Shown: one piece after another, positions 1 to 9,791 of the stretch | Layout of the letters: each line of letters begins with the position of its first letter | Position numbering within the stretch: position 1 is the first letter of the stretch | DNA from: Myxococcus stipitatus | GTDB lineage: Bacteria; Myxococcota; Myxococcia; Myxococcales; Myxococcaceae | DNA: 64,000 nt | Reading direction: 5' to 3' | Assembly: GCF_037414475.1 (NCBI RefSeq) | Contig: NZ_CP147913.1 | Location: 5,888,001 to 5,952,000, forward strand | The notes under the pieces: generated by a model | What the model was told of the DNA's origin: nothing | Database searches by the model: none | Seen by the model: the letters and a program-made list of their open reading frames with translations, nothing else | Program-made: the position numbers and the translations under genes

Positions 1-1
1 C

Positions 2-151
2 GACGTGGGCCTCTACGCGGAGGAAATCTCTCCGGAGACCGGGGAGGCGCGAGGCAACTTTCCGCAGGCCCTGACGCATGTGGGGCTCATCGCCGCGGCC
101 CTGGAGCTGGAGGCGGCGCGGCCCTGGTTCGACGCGGGAGCCTGGGCATGA
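2..151 (+). CDS. Glycoside hydrolase family 15 protein, C-terminal end (partial)
   Basis: The window opens inside a gene and holds only its last 49 codons. The peptide contains GNFPQALTHVGLIAAA, very like the closing motif of GH15 glucoamylase/trehalase-type enzymes, which hydrolyse alpha-glucosidic bonds from a non-reducing end. The preceding stretch AEEISPETGEARG also fits the family, where a loop near the active site reads roughly 'EExDPxTGxxLG'. The stop codon overlaps the next start (ATGA at 148-151), so the two genes are probably translationally coupled. Substrate cannot be told from this fragment. Confidence 0.75.
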   Translation, partial: DVGLYAEEISPETGEARGNFPQALTHVGLIAAALELEAARPWFDAGAWA

Positions 152-621
152 GCGGGCTGTTGCGCTGGGTCGTCTGGGGGCTGGTCAGCACCGTGGTGTT
201 GACGGGCCTCCTGACGGGGAGTCAGCGGCTGCGGCTGACGCGGCTCAACCTGCCCTTCCTGCTCGGGATGCTGGTGACCGAGGACCGCGACCGGGCGAAG
301 TTGTACGGGTTCGGGTTGCACCTCGTGGCGGGGCTCGCCATGGCGGGCCTGTACGCGGCGGTCTTCAGCGTGTGGGGGCGGGCCACCTGGTGGCTGGGGG
401 GCTTGCTGGGCGTGGTGCACGCGGGCGCCGTGTTGCTGCTGCTGTTCCCCGTGCTGCCCGCGCTGCATCCCAGGATGGCGAGCGAGTCGCAGGGGCCCAC
501 GGAGGTGCGGCAACTGGAGCCTCCGGGCCTCCTGGGACTGCACTACGGCGCGCGGACACCCGTGGTGGTGCTGGTGATTCACGTCGTCTTCGGGGTGCTG
601 CTGGGCTCCATCTCCCTCTAG
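148..621 (+). CDS. Small four-helix integral membrane protein, unknown function
   Basis: A 157-residue protein with four hydrophobic segments at about residues 7-25, 52-75, 81-106 and 139-157. A polar loop of about 30 residues lies before the last one. The start overlaps the stop of the GH15 gene by ATGA, so it is the distal gene of that operon. I recognise no family motif. The last helix runs to the C-terminus. Codon use matches the neighbours, and the reading frame is the only one in the interval that gives a sensible membrane protein. The overlapping antisense frame is rich in Gln, His, Pro and Arg and looks spurious. Confidence 0.7.
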   Translation: MSGLLRWVVWGLVSTVVLTGLLTGSQRLRLTRLNLPFLLGMLVTEDRDRAKLYGFGLHLVAGLAMAGLYAAVFSVWGRATWWLGGLLGVVHAGAVLLLLFPVLPALHPRMASESQGPTEVRQLEPPGLLGLHYGARTPVVVLVIHVVFGVLLGSISL

Positions 622-625
622 AACT

Positions 626-3600
626 CTAGGGGCGTCCAGGTCGACGCTTGCGCAGCCGCGAGCCCGCGAAGAGCAGGCCCGCGCCCGCCACGGCCGCTCT
701 CAGCCACCAACGCGGCGGAGGTGTGCCCAGGCCGCTCGTCACCCAGCCTCGCTCCGGGTGGTCGGCTGAAGGCCCCGTGGGGCCATACGCCTTCGCCAGC
801 CTCAGCACCTGCGCGAAGTGCAGCGCGTGCCGGTCCGTGTTCTGCGCAATCATCTCCCGGCAGCTGAAGCCATCGGCGAGGATGAGGGTGTCCCGAGGCG
901 TCTGGCGCACCTTCGGCAGGAGCTCGTGCTCGCCCACCTTCTGCGAGACGTCGTACTTCCTTCCCTCCTCGAAGCCGAACGAGCCCGCCATGCCGCAGCA
1001 GCCCGCCGCGGGCTGCTCATGGTCCACGCCCATCCTGTCCAGCAGCGCTGTCTCATCGTGCATCTTGAAGAGGGACTTGTGGTGGCAATGGCCGTGCACC
1101 ACCACACGCTTCTCCAGGCGCGGCGGCTGCCAGGACTTCGCGTGCTTCCCCAGGAACTCGCTGAAGAGGAAGGTCTGGCGTCGCAGCTGCTGGGCCAGGC
1201 CCCAGTCCGGGAAGAGGTTGTGCAGTTCGTCGCGGAACACGGACACGCAGCTGGGCTCGAGCGCCACCAGCGGCACCCCGGCCTCGATTTCCGGACGCAG
1301 CTGCTCCACCGTGCGCCGCAACATCCACCGGGCCGTGGAGAGCATTCCGAAGTCATAGAGGGGCCTGCCGCAGCACAGGAAGCCCTGGGGCACCGCCACC
1401 TCGAAGCCCGCGTCCTCGAGCACCTCGAGCGCGCTGACCGCGGTCTCCGGGAAGAAGTGGTTGTTGAAGGTGTCCGGCCACAAGAGCACCCGCTGGTGCC
1501 CGGCGTTGGAGGGCTCCGGCCTCATGCGCCGCACCCAGCGCTGGAAGGACTCCGGCGCGAAGCGGGGCATGCTCCGCTTCGTGGACAGGCCTCCCAGCTT
1601 CTGCAGGACCTTGCGGCTGGGGGCGTGCTGGGTGAGGAGGTTCACCCAGCGGGGGGCCAGCATGGCCGCTCGTGCCCAAAACATGATGAGGCCCATGGCA
1701 TAGGCGGGCCTGGGGCGCAGGTGGCCCCGATGGTAGTGCGAGAGGAACTCCGCCTTGTACGTGGCCAGGTCCACGTTCACGGGGCAGTCGCCCTTGCATC
1801 CCTTGCAGGCCAGGCACAGGTCCAGTGACTCCTTCACGTTCGGGTCCCGCCAGCCCCGCCGGATGACCTGCCCTTGCAACATCTCGAAGAGCAGGTGCGC
1901 GCGACCACGCGTGGTGTGCTTCTCCTCCTTCGTCGCCATGTAGCTGGGACACATGGTGCCGCCGCTCTCGCGCCGGCACTTGCCCACGCCCACGCAGCGC
2001 TCGGTGGCGCGGTGCAGGAGGCCGTCGTCATCCGGGTAGCGGAAGTGGGTGGTGGGCTTCCACGTCCGCTGCCGGTAGTCCCGCCCCAGGCGCAGCTCCT
2101 GGTCGATGGGGTTGGGGTCCACCACCTTGCCTGGGTTCATCTTCCCCGCCGGGTCCCAGATGCGCTTGAACTCGCGGAACGCCTGGGTCAGCTCCGTGCC
2201 GAACATGCGCGGGAGGAATTCGGCGCGCGCCTGACCATCACCGTGCTCACCCGACATGGAGCCTCCATGGGCGAGGCACAGGTCCACCGCGTCGCTGATG
2301 AAGGCGCGGAAGTTCCGGAGGCCCCGCGCCGAGACGAGGTCGAAGTCGATGCGCGAGTGGACACACCCTTGTCCGAAGTGGCCATAGAGCGAGGCGTCGT
2401 AGCCGTACTTGTCGTAGAGCTTGCGCACCCCTCGCAGGTAGCCGCCGAGCTTCTCGGGGGGCACCGCTGAATCCTCCCACCCAGGCCATGTGTCCGGCCG
2501 TCCAGGGACCCGCGCGGTGGCGCCGAGCCCCGCTTCACGAATCTTCCAGACGTGCTCGATGTGCTCCGGCTCCGAGTAGAGGCGCATGTCCACGGGGGCA
2601 CCCGGACCCCCGGTGACCGAGTCCATCAGCGCATGGGCCCGGGCGATGGCCTCCTGCTTCGTGTCGCCGCCGAGCTCGACCATCAGGTAGCCATGGCCTC
2701 CGGGCAGCAGGGGGAGGAACTCCGCGTGGGAGCTCTTGGGGTCGAGGGACTCCTTCTCGCTCGAGCGGCCCTTCAGGACGATGTTGTGGATGAGCTCGTC
2801 GTCCAGTCCCTCCAGCGCGAGCGGCTGGAAGCGCGAGGCGAGTTCGTACGCGTGGTCTCCCGCGATGAAGATGTCCGGATATCCCAACAGGACAATCACA
2901 CGATGGGGCGGGCTGTGGACGAGCCGCAGGTTCGCGGTGAGGAACGTGACACACGTGCCCTCGGTGCCCACGAGTGCGCGCGCCACGTCGAAGCCGTGCT
3001 CCGGCAGCAGCGCATCCAGGTTGTAGCCAGAGATGCGCCGGGGAATGCGTGGGTAGCGGCGGCGAATCTCGTCCGCGTAGCGGTCCCTCAAGTCCCGGAG
3101 CCTCCGGTAGATATCTCCGCGCCGGCCCCCCGCGCGGATGATGGCCTGGAGCTCCTCGTCCGAGGTGGGGCCCACCTTCAAGCGCAGGCCGTCGTAGGTG
3201 AGCACGTCCAGCCCCAGCACGTTGTGCGAGACAGGCCCCGCCATCTGCGCGTGGGAGCCGCACGAGTTGTTGCCCAGCATCCCCCCGAGGGTGCAGTGGT
3301 CATGCGTGGAGGGGTCGGGGCCGAAGGTGAGGTGATACTGCTCGGCCTTCCCCTTGAGGACATCGAGGATGGTCCCCGGCAGGACGCGCGCGGACTTCGT
3401 TCCCGGGTCCAGCTCCAGCACTCCGCCCAGGTACTTCGTCCAGTCGATGACCACGGCGACGTTGCAGCACTGCCCCGCCAGGCTGGTGCCACCTCCGCGC
3501 GACAGCAGCGGGGCGCCGAACTCCCGGCACACGCGCACCGTCTGGATGACGTCGTCCAGGCTCCGGGGGATGACGACGCCGATGGGCACCTGCCGGTAGT

Positions 3601-3799
3601 TGGAGCCATCCGTGGCGTAGAGGGCGCGGCTGCCGTCGTCGAAGCGCACCTCGCCCTCGACGGTGCGGTGCAAGGCCGCCTCGAGCGCTCGTGAGTCCAG
3701 GCCGACGTCGCCCCCCTGGGTGAGAGGAATCGGGTGGGGCACGGGTCGTCTGCGTGACAGCTTCGACCACGTTCGCTGGAGCGTCTGCGCGGGCCGCAT
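626..3799 (-). CDS. FAD-linked D-2-hydroxyacid dehydrogenase with Fe-S/CCG module (YdiJ-like)
   Basis: This 1057-residue flavoprotein combines an FAD-binding type 4 (PCMH) domain with the FAD loop RGGGTSLAGQ (residues 101-110), an FAD-oxidase C-terminal domain, and a ferredoxin-like module. The module has Cys clusters near residue 601 (CVGVGKC...MCPSY) and near 657 (CLACKGCKGDCP). Two CCG domains follow near 806 (LCCGRP) and 933 (CCGMAGSFG). The order and length match E. coli YdiJ (about 1018 aa), known to oxidise D-2-hydroxyglutarate; related enzymes use D-lactate. Electrons probably pass through the clusters to a quinone. The start is well set by AAGGAGG eight bases upstream. The C-terminus adds a short hydrophobic helix (about 1030-1048) followed by basic residues, a possible membrane tether. 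It is divergent from the PoxB-like gene. Confidence 0.88.
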   Translation of the reverse strand: MRPAQTLQRTWSKLSRRRPVPHPIPLTQGGDVGLDSRALEAALHRTVEGEVRFDDGSRALYATDGSNYRQVPIGVVIPRSLDDVIQTVRVCREFGAPLLSRGGGTSLAGQCCNVAVVIDWTKYLGGVLELDPGTKSARVLPGTILDVLKGKAEQYHLTFGPDPSTHDHCTLGGMLGNNSCGSHAQMAGPVSHNVLGLDVLTYDGLRLKVGPTSDEELQAIIRAGGRRGDIYRRLRDLRDRYADEIRRRYPRIPRRISGYNLDALLPEHGFDVARALVGTEGTCVTFLTANLRLVHSPPHRVIVLLGYPDIFIAGDHAYELASRFQPLALEGLDDELIHNIVLKGRSSEKESLDPKSSHAEFLPLLPGGHGYLMVELGGDTKQEAIARAHALMDSVTGGPGAPVDMRLYSEPEHIEHVWKIREAGLGATARVPGRPDTWPGWEDSAVPPEKLGGYLRGVRKLYDKYGYDASLYGHFGQGCVHSRIDFDLVSARGLRNFRAFISDAVDLCLAHGGSMSGEHGDGQARAEFLPRMFGTELTQAFREFKRIWDPAGKMNPGKVVDPNPIDQELRLGRDYRQRTWKPTTHFRYPDDDGLLHRATERCVGVGKCRRESGGTMCPSYMATKEEKHTTRGRAHLLFEMLQGQVIRRGWRDPNVKESLDLCLACKGCKGDCPVNVDLATYKAEFLSHYHRGHLRPRPAYAMGLIMFWARAAMLAPRWVNLLTQHAPSRKVLQKLGGLSTKRSMPRFAPESFQRWVRRMRPEPSNAGHQRVLLWPDTFNNHFFPETAVSALEVLEDAGFEVAVPQGFLCCGRPLYDFGMLSTARWMLRRTVEQLRPEIEAGVPLVALEPSCVSVFRDELHNLFPDWGLAQQLRRQTFLFSEFLGKHAKSWQPPRLEKRVVVHGHCHHKSLFKMHDETALLDRMGVDHEQPAAGCCGMAGSFGFEEGRKYDVSQKVGEHELLPKVRQTPRDTLILADGFSCREMIAQNTDRHALHFAQVLRLAKAYGPTGPSADHPERGWVTSGLGTPPPRWWLRAAVAGAGLLFAGSRLRKRRPGRP

Positions 3800-4041
3800 C
3801 GGTCGGGCCTCCTTTGCCGGGATGGCCCAGGGCCATCGTGGGCGGGCATGGGAGTCAAGCTACGCACCAAGCAGTCCCCGGCGCGGACATGAGGGCCCGT
3901 GAGCGTGTGTCCTCCCGCCCGCTGACAGGCGGCGTGTTCGGACGACGTGTCCGCACGACTGCCCTGTCCGGGGTCGCTGCTCCTGGCGCACGTGCCCAGC
4001 TTGTTCGGAGCAGGCACTCCGCACCGCTACGAGGAGCTTCG

Positions 4042-5826
4042 ATGAGCGCCACGGTTTCCGACTATCTGCTCCATCGGCTGACCCAATGGGGCATTCGCCG
4101 CATCTACGGATACCCGGGGGATGGCATCAACGGCATCCTCGGCGCGTTGGGGCGCACGTCCGAGTTCCAGTTCGTCCAGGTCCGCCACGAGGAGATGGCC
4201 GCTTTCGCCGCGTGCTCACACGCGAAGTTCACGGGTGAGGTGGGCGTGTGCCTGGCGACGTCGGGGCCTGGTGCCATCCACCTCCTCAATGGCCTCTACG
4301 ATGCGAAGCTGGACCACCAGCCCGTGGTGGCGATCATCGGTCAGCAGTCCCGCTCGGCGCTGGGGGGCAATTATCAGCAGGAGGTGGACCTGCCCGTCCT
4401 CTTCAAGGACGTGGCGAGCGAGTACGTCACGCAGGTGACGAAGCCCTCCGCGGTGCGGCACGCCATCGACCGCGCGGTGCGAATCGCCCAGTTCGAGCGC
4501 ACGGTGACGTGTGTCATCATCCCCAACGACGTGCAGGAGTTGGAGTACCGCAAGCCCGCGCAGAAGCACGGCACCCTCCACTCCGGCGTGGGCTACAGCG
4601 CTCCGCGCGTCATTCCCCAGGAGCGCGACCTGCGCCGCGCCGCGGACGTGCTGAACGCGGGGAAGAAGGTGTCCATCCTCATCGGCGCGGGGGCGATGAA
4701 GGCCGCCGACGAAGTGGTGGAGGTGGCGGAGCTGCTGGGCGCGGGCGTGGCCAAGGCGCTCCTGGGAAAGGCGGCGCTGCCGGATGACCTGCCCTTCGTC
4801 ACGGGCTCCATCGGCCTGTTGGGCACGAAGCCTTCCTGGGACATGATGATGGGCTGCGACACGCTGCTGATGGTGGGGACCAGCTTCCCTTACTCCGAGT
4901 TCCTTCCTCCCGAGGGACAGGCTCGCGGCGTCCAGGTGGACCTGGATGGGCGGATGCTCTCCATCCGCTACCCGATGGAGGTGGGGCTGGTGGGGGACAG
5001 TCAGGAGACGCTTCGCCTGCTGATTCCAATGCTCCAACGCAAGCCGGACCGGAGCTGGCGCGAGCAGGTGGAGAAGAGCATCCGCCAGTGGTGGAAGGTC
5101 TCCGAGGCCCAGGCGATGAACTCGGCGGACCCCATCAATCCGCAGCGCGTGTTCTGGGAGCTGTCGCCCAGGCTGCCGGACGGCGCCATCCTCACGGCGG
5201 ACTCCGGCTCGGGGACGAACTGGTACGCGCGCGACGTCAAGCTTCGCAAGGGGATGATGGCCTCGCTGTCCGGCAACCTCGCCACCATGGGATGCGGGGT
5301 GCCCTATGCCATCGGCGCGAAGTTCGCGTTCCCGGAGCGGCCGGTGCTCGCGCTGGTGGGGGACGGCGCGATGCAGATGAACGGCAACGCGGAGCTCATC
5401 ACCGTGGCGAAGTACTGGCGCGAGTGGAAGGACCCGCGCTTCATCGTGCTCGTGCTCAACAACCGCGACCTGAACCAGGTGACGTGGGAGCAGCGGGTGC
5501 TCGCGGGGGACCCCAAGAATCCGGCCACGCAGACGCTGCCGGACTTCCCCTACGCGCGGTACGCCGAGTCCCTGGGCCTCCAGGGCATCCGCGTGGACCG
5601 GCCGGAGCAGCTCGCGGGGGCCTGGGATGAGGCGATGAGCGCGCGCCGCCCCGTGGTGCTGGAGGCGTATGTGGACCCGGACGTGCCCCCGCTGCCGCCG
5701 CACATCACCCTGGAGCAGGCCCGCAACTTCGCCGAGTCCCTGGCCGGAGGAGACGTGGACGCGGGCGGGGTCGTCCGTCAGTCCATCAAGGGCATGGTGG
5801 ATCGGCTGCTGCCTCACAAGGAGTAG
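4042..5826 (+). CDS. Thiamine-diphosphate enzyme, pyruvate oxidase/dehydrogenase (quinone) type
   Basis: A 594-residue member of the PoxB/YdaP branch of the acetolactate synthase superfamily. The N-terminal pyrimidine-binding domain carries the activating glutamate in VRHEEMAAF (E50, as in PoxB), the middle domain is FAD-like, and the C-terminal domain has the TPP motif GDGAMQMNGN...LNN. Enzymes of this branch decarboxylate pyruvate to acetate or acetyl-phosphate and reduce quinone or oxygen, often at a membrane; the exact acceptor is not evident here. The frame is open further upstream, but the start is placed at 4042 because GAGGAG lies five bases before it and the upstream residues look non-coding. 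It is transcribed away from the flavoprotein dehydrogenase across about 240 bases. Confidence 0.85.
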   Translation: MSATVSDYLLHRLTQWGIRRIYGYPGDGINGILGALGRTSEFQFVQVRHEEMAAFAACSHAKFTGEVGVCLATSGPGAIHLLNGLYDAKLDHQPVVAIIGQQSRSALGGNYQQEVDLPVLFKDVASEYVTQVTKPSAVRHAIDRAVRIAQFERTVTCVIIPNDVQELEYRKPAQKHGTLHSGVGYSAPRVIPQERDLRRAADVLNAGKKVSILIGAGAMKAADEVVEVAELLGAGVAKALLGKAALPDDLPFVTGSIGLLGTKPSWDMMMGCDTLLMVGTSFPYSEFLPPEGQARGVQVDLDGRMLSIRYPMEVGLVGDSQETLRLLIPMLQRKPDRSWREQVEKSIRQWWKVSEAQAMNSADPINPQRVFWELSPRLPDGAILTADSGSGTNWYARDVKLRKGMMASLSGNLATMGCGVPYAIGAKFAFPERPVLALVGDGAMQMNGNAELITVAKYWREWKDPRFIVLVLNNRDLNQVTWEQRVLAGDPKNPATQTLPDFPYARYAESLGLQGIRVDRPEQLAGAWDEAMSARRPVVLEAYVDPDVPPLPPHITLEQARNFAESLAGGDVDAGGVVRQSIKGMVDRLLPHKE

Positions 5827-5928
5827 AGGAAGCCCGCCACGGCCTGGAGGTGAACCCCGGGCCCACAGGTGGGCGGGCTGTCACTTCCTCGGGCCCCAGC
5901 GCGCCCAGGCGCTTAGGATGGGCGTGCG

Positions 5929-6267
5929 ATGTCCTCCGACGAAACCCCGCCCTACTGGCTGCTCATCTCCGTCCTCTTCAGCTCCCAGCCACTCACGCCC
6001 TCGCTCGCCATGACGCTGCATCAGACGGCGTATGAGCTGCACGAGCGGGGCGACGCGGTGAAGGAGGTCGCCGGGGACATGCTGAGCGGCAAGGTGCGCA
6101 ACCTGCGCAAGGACGTGGCGCTGGGCGGAATCGCCGGGCCCGCCTTCGAAGCGGAAATCGAGACCGAGCGCGGCTCCGGCGTGGTGCGCTTCATCCTCAC
6201 GCGCCAGGGTTTGGAGATGATGCGCCAGCAGCCCGCATCGCCGCCCCGCCCGAAGTACCTCAACTGA
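5929..6267 (+). CDS. Conserved hypothetical protein, 112 aa
   Basis: A small soluble-looking protein without a signal peptide or membrane segment. The N-terminal half is mildly hydrophobic (residues 9-30), and the middle contains a basic, amphipathic stretch (residues 55-65). The C-terminal half looks like short beta strands (AEIETERGSGVVRFILT). I do not recognise the family. It follows the TPP enzyme by about 100 bases and ends just before a strong hairpin. No clear Shine-Dalgarno sequence precedes the ATG. Codon use is typical of the window, which supports it as a real gene. Confidence 0.6.
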   Translation: MSSDETPPYWLLISVLFSSQPLTPSLAMTLHQTAYELHERGDAVKEVAGDMLSGKVRNLRKDVALGGIAGPAFEAEIETERGSGVVRFILTRQGLEMMRQQPASPPRPKYLN

Positions 6268-6283
6268 CGCCCGTGAAATGAAA

Positions 6284-6304
6284 AGGGCCCGCTGAACGGG
6301 CCCT
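6284..6304. terminator. Hairpin between convergent genes
   Basis: A perfect 7-bp stem, AGGGCCC/GGGCCCT, encloses the loop GCTGAAC. It sits between the stop of the 112-aa gene (6267) and the stop of the opposing 140-aa gene (6333). An A-run (AAAA at 6281-6284) precedes it, which would give a U-run for transcripts on the minus strand. It probably terminates both genes. Confidence 0.65.
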
Positions 6305-6332
6305 CCGCATCACGTCCACCGGGGTGGAGCGG

Positions 6333-6755
6333 TTACTCGCGCTCCAGGTCCACCTTCATGCGGTTGCCCATGTGGAAGATGGAGTTGTTCAACGTCGCGG
6401 CGGACAGCTCCGCCAGCTCCGTCATCACCTTCTGCTCCTCGGCCTGCTGGGAGCCCGGCTTCGCGGCCCCCGCGCTGGCGCCGCCCTCCTGCGAGATGGG
6501 CGCGCGGCCCACGGCCGACAGATAGGAGTTCAGGATGCCGCTGTGCGAGGAGCCACCCACCGACGCCAGCGCCGACTGGACCACCAGACCTCCGGTGGAC
6601 ATGAGCGGGTCACCCGGACGGGCAGCGGCCGCCGACATCATCCCGCCCTTCTGCTGCTGAAGCACCGAACCGAAGCCCGCGCGCGAGGACGAGGCGGCGG
6701 CTTGCGGCGTCGGGACCTGGACCCGAGGACCCGTGAGATTGTTGATGCGGCTCAT
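6333..6755 (-). CDS. Ala/Ser-rich hypothetical protein, 140 aa
   Basis: The frame stays open for 634 codons, but the real gene is taken to start at 6755. There the ATG has GGAG upstream and the following protein has ordinary composition. The product begins MSRINNLTGPRV and has a low-complexity Ala/Ser/Gly/Gln middle. A helical C-terminal third is rich in charged and Leu residues (MTELAELSAATLNNSIF). There is no signal peptide or transmembrane helix. The layout, a flexible N-terminus with a helical C-terminus, resembles small secreted or scaffold proteins, but I recognise no family and assign no function. It ends against the hairpin at 6284-6304. Confidence 0.6.
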   Translation of the reverse strand: MSRINNLTGPRVQVPTPQAAASSSRAGFGSVLQQQKGGMMSAAAARPGDPLMSTGGLVVQSALASVGGSSHSGILNSYLSAVGRAPISQEGGASAGAAKPGSQQAEEQKVMTELAELSAATLNNSIFHMGNRMKVDLERE

Positions 6756-7085
6756 GGCTGCTCCGTGGCGGTCCGAGCGCGCACGAAGCGCGAGTCTCGG
6801 AGGTCTGCCCACATTATCGCCAGGAGCCCGGGGAAGTTGCGTCCCGGCGATCAGCCACGGGCGGCCAGGACAAAAGCGGCCAGAGGTCGCGGGTTTACGG
6901 GCAGGGGGCTCGCCCCGAAGGCTCATGGCGAGCTTGCTCGGGCTGGGGGCTCCACCTGGCCGCCTCCAGGAGTCCAGGGGAGCCGTGCGGACGGGGGGGG
7001 GCGTGTCATGAACGGCCCGTCGCCGTGCGGCCCGAGGGGCGTGGTGGCGTGGTTGCCCGCGCAGGCCGATGCTAAGAGCGGCGCG
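6756..7085. other. Divergent intergenic region (330 bases)
   Basis: This interval separates the 140-aa gene on the minus strand from the amidohydrolase on the plus strand and should hold both promoters. I see no convincing -35/-10 pair. A G-run precedes an in-frame ATG at 7008, which is an alternative amidohydrolase start that would place 26 extra residues before the signal peptide. No RNA gene, repeat or other coding sequence is apparent. Confidence 0.4.
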
Positions 7086-8381
7086 ATGAAGACATGGCGA
7101 CACCGAGGGTCCTCGGGGTGGGTGGTCGGGACGCTGGTCTGGGCCTCGCTCCTGGTGAGTGGCGCGGGTTGCCGCACCCTCCCAGGCGCGACGACAGACG
7201 TCGTGACGGGCGGGCCCGATGATATCGCGCTCGTCGGAGGCACCATCCATCCGGCCCCTGGAGCGACGCCCATCGTCAATGGCGCCGTGCTCATCTCGGG
7301 AGGCCGCATCCTCGCGGTGGGGCCTCGAGACAGCGTGCACATCCCGGAGGGGACCCGCGTGTTGGATGTCTCGGGCCGGACCGTGCTGCCGGGGTTCTGG
7401 AACAGCCACGTCCACTTCACGGCGCCTGTCTGGGAAGAGGCGGAGCGCCTCCCGGCGGCGCAGCTCGAGCGCCAGCTCCAGGACTTCCTGCTCCGGTATG
7501 GCTTCGTGCGTGCGTACGACCTGGGCTCCACGCCGAGCGTCCTCCAGGCCCTCCGGCGTCGCATCCAGAGTGGAGAGGTGAAGGGCCCGACGCTCTTCGG
7601 CGCGGGGGGAGGGCTGGTGCCGCTCCATGGCGCCCCGGTGTACCTGCCGCCCGGGACGTTGCCAGAGGCGTCCTCGCCCGAGGTCACCCGGGCCGTGGTC
7701 CAGCGCGCGATGGACGCCGTGGGGCTGGATGCCGTGAAGCTCTTCACCGTCTCGGTGACTCGGCAGCGGCCCTTTCCGGTGATGTCCAGCGACAGCATCC
7801 GCGTGGCCGTGGAGGAGGCGCATGCGCGGGGCAAGCCCGTGTTCGCCCACCCCACGAACCTCGCGGGGGTCACCGCCGCGGTCGAAGGGGGCGTGGACAT
7901 CCTGGCGCACACGGTCTCCTCGGCGGAGGACCTCCCCGAGGCGCTTCAGCAGCGCATGGTGCGAGAGCACGTCGCGCTGATTCCGACCCTGTCGCTGTGG
8001 GAGCCCGAGTTCAAGCGGGCGGGGGTGCCCGAGGACGCCATCGCGCGCCAGGTGGCGGCTTCCAAGAAGCAGCTCGGGCGCCACGTCGAGTCGGGCGGTC
8101 GCGTCTTGTTCGGGACCGACGCGGGCTACGAGCCCGACGTGAGTCCCCTGAGGGAGTACGTGCTGATGAAGGAGGCGGGGCTCGACTTCGCCCGCATCCT
8201 GGCCAGCCTGACCACGGAGCCCGCGGCGCAGTTCCACCAGGAGGAGAGGTTCGGCCGGCTTGCGCCTGGCTTCGAGGCCGCGGTGGTCGTCGTCGAGGGC
8301 GACCCCACGCGGGAGATTGAAGCGCTGGCCCAGGTGCGACTGGTCCTGGGCCAGGGGCGAATCTTGTTCCAGGCGGAGTGA
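7086..8381 (+). CDS. Amidohydrolase-family lipoprotein
   Basis: A 431-residue exported metal-dependent hydrolase. The N-terminus is a lipoprotein signal ending in the lipobox VSGAGC (Cys29), so the protein should be anchored in the envelope. The amidohydrolase fold follows: a beta-sandwich start (IALVGGTIHPAPGA), the metal HxH in NSHVHF (H108, H110), further His in FAHPTN and LAHTVSS, and the late Asp in LFGTDAGYEP. The closing segment PGFEAAVVVVEGDP is typical of imidazolonepropionase/prolidase-like members. The substrate is unknown; related enzymes cleave cyclic amides or Xaa-Pro-type peptides. The start at 7086 gives the best signal peptide; an ATG at 7008 is possible. It converges on aceA. 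Confidence 0.82.
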   Translation: MKTWRHRGSSGWVVGTLVWASLLVSGAGCRTLPGATTDVVTGGPDDIALVGGTIHPAPGATPIVNGAVLISGGRILAVGPRDSVHIPEGTRVLDVSGRTVLPGFWNSHVHFTAPVWEEAERLPAAQLERQLQDFLLRYGFVRAYDLGSTPSVLQALRRRIQSGEVKGPTLFGAGGGLVPLHGAPVYLPPGTLPEASSPEVTRAVVQRAMDAVGLDAVKLFTVSVTRQRPFPVMSSDSIRVAVEEAHARGKPVFAHPTNLAGVTAAVEGGVDILAHTVSSAEDLPEALQQRMVREHVALIPTLSLWEPEFKRAGVPEDAIARQVAASKKQLGRHVESGGRVLFGTDAGYEPDVSPLREYVLMKEAGLDFARILASLTTEPAAQFHQEERFGRLAPGFEAAVVVVEGDPTREIEALAQVRLVLGQGRILFQAE

Positions 8382-8403
8382 GCGTGGGTGCGGCCACGCC
8401 CGA

Positions 8404-8423
8404 GGCCTTCTTCATGGAAGGCC
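8404..8423. terminator. Small hairpin between amidohydrolase and aceA
   Basis: A 7-bp perfect inverted repeat, GGCCTTC/GAAGGCC with loop TTCATG, lies in the 70-base gap between two convergent stop codons. The stem is modest and has no T-run, so its role as a terminator is plausible but not secure. Confidence 0.4.
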
Positions 8424-8451
8424 CGGACGGTGGCTTGTCACCGCGCTCCGC

Positions 8452-9738
<1,287 letters not shown>

Positions 9739-9791
9739 CGCAGGCTCCTCGGTGAGACAGTGAAAGGTGGGTTGAAGGAACGAAGGTGTCG

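Noticed and set aside
3939..3953. CGGAC/GTCCG inverted repeat in the promoter region of the PoxB-like gene
   Set aside because: Only five pairs in a GC-rich region; not enough to call an operator.
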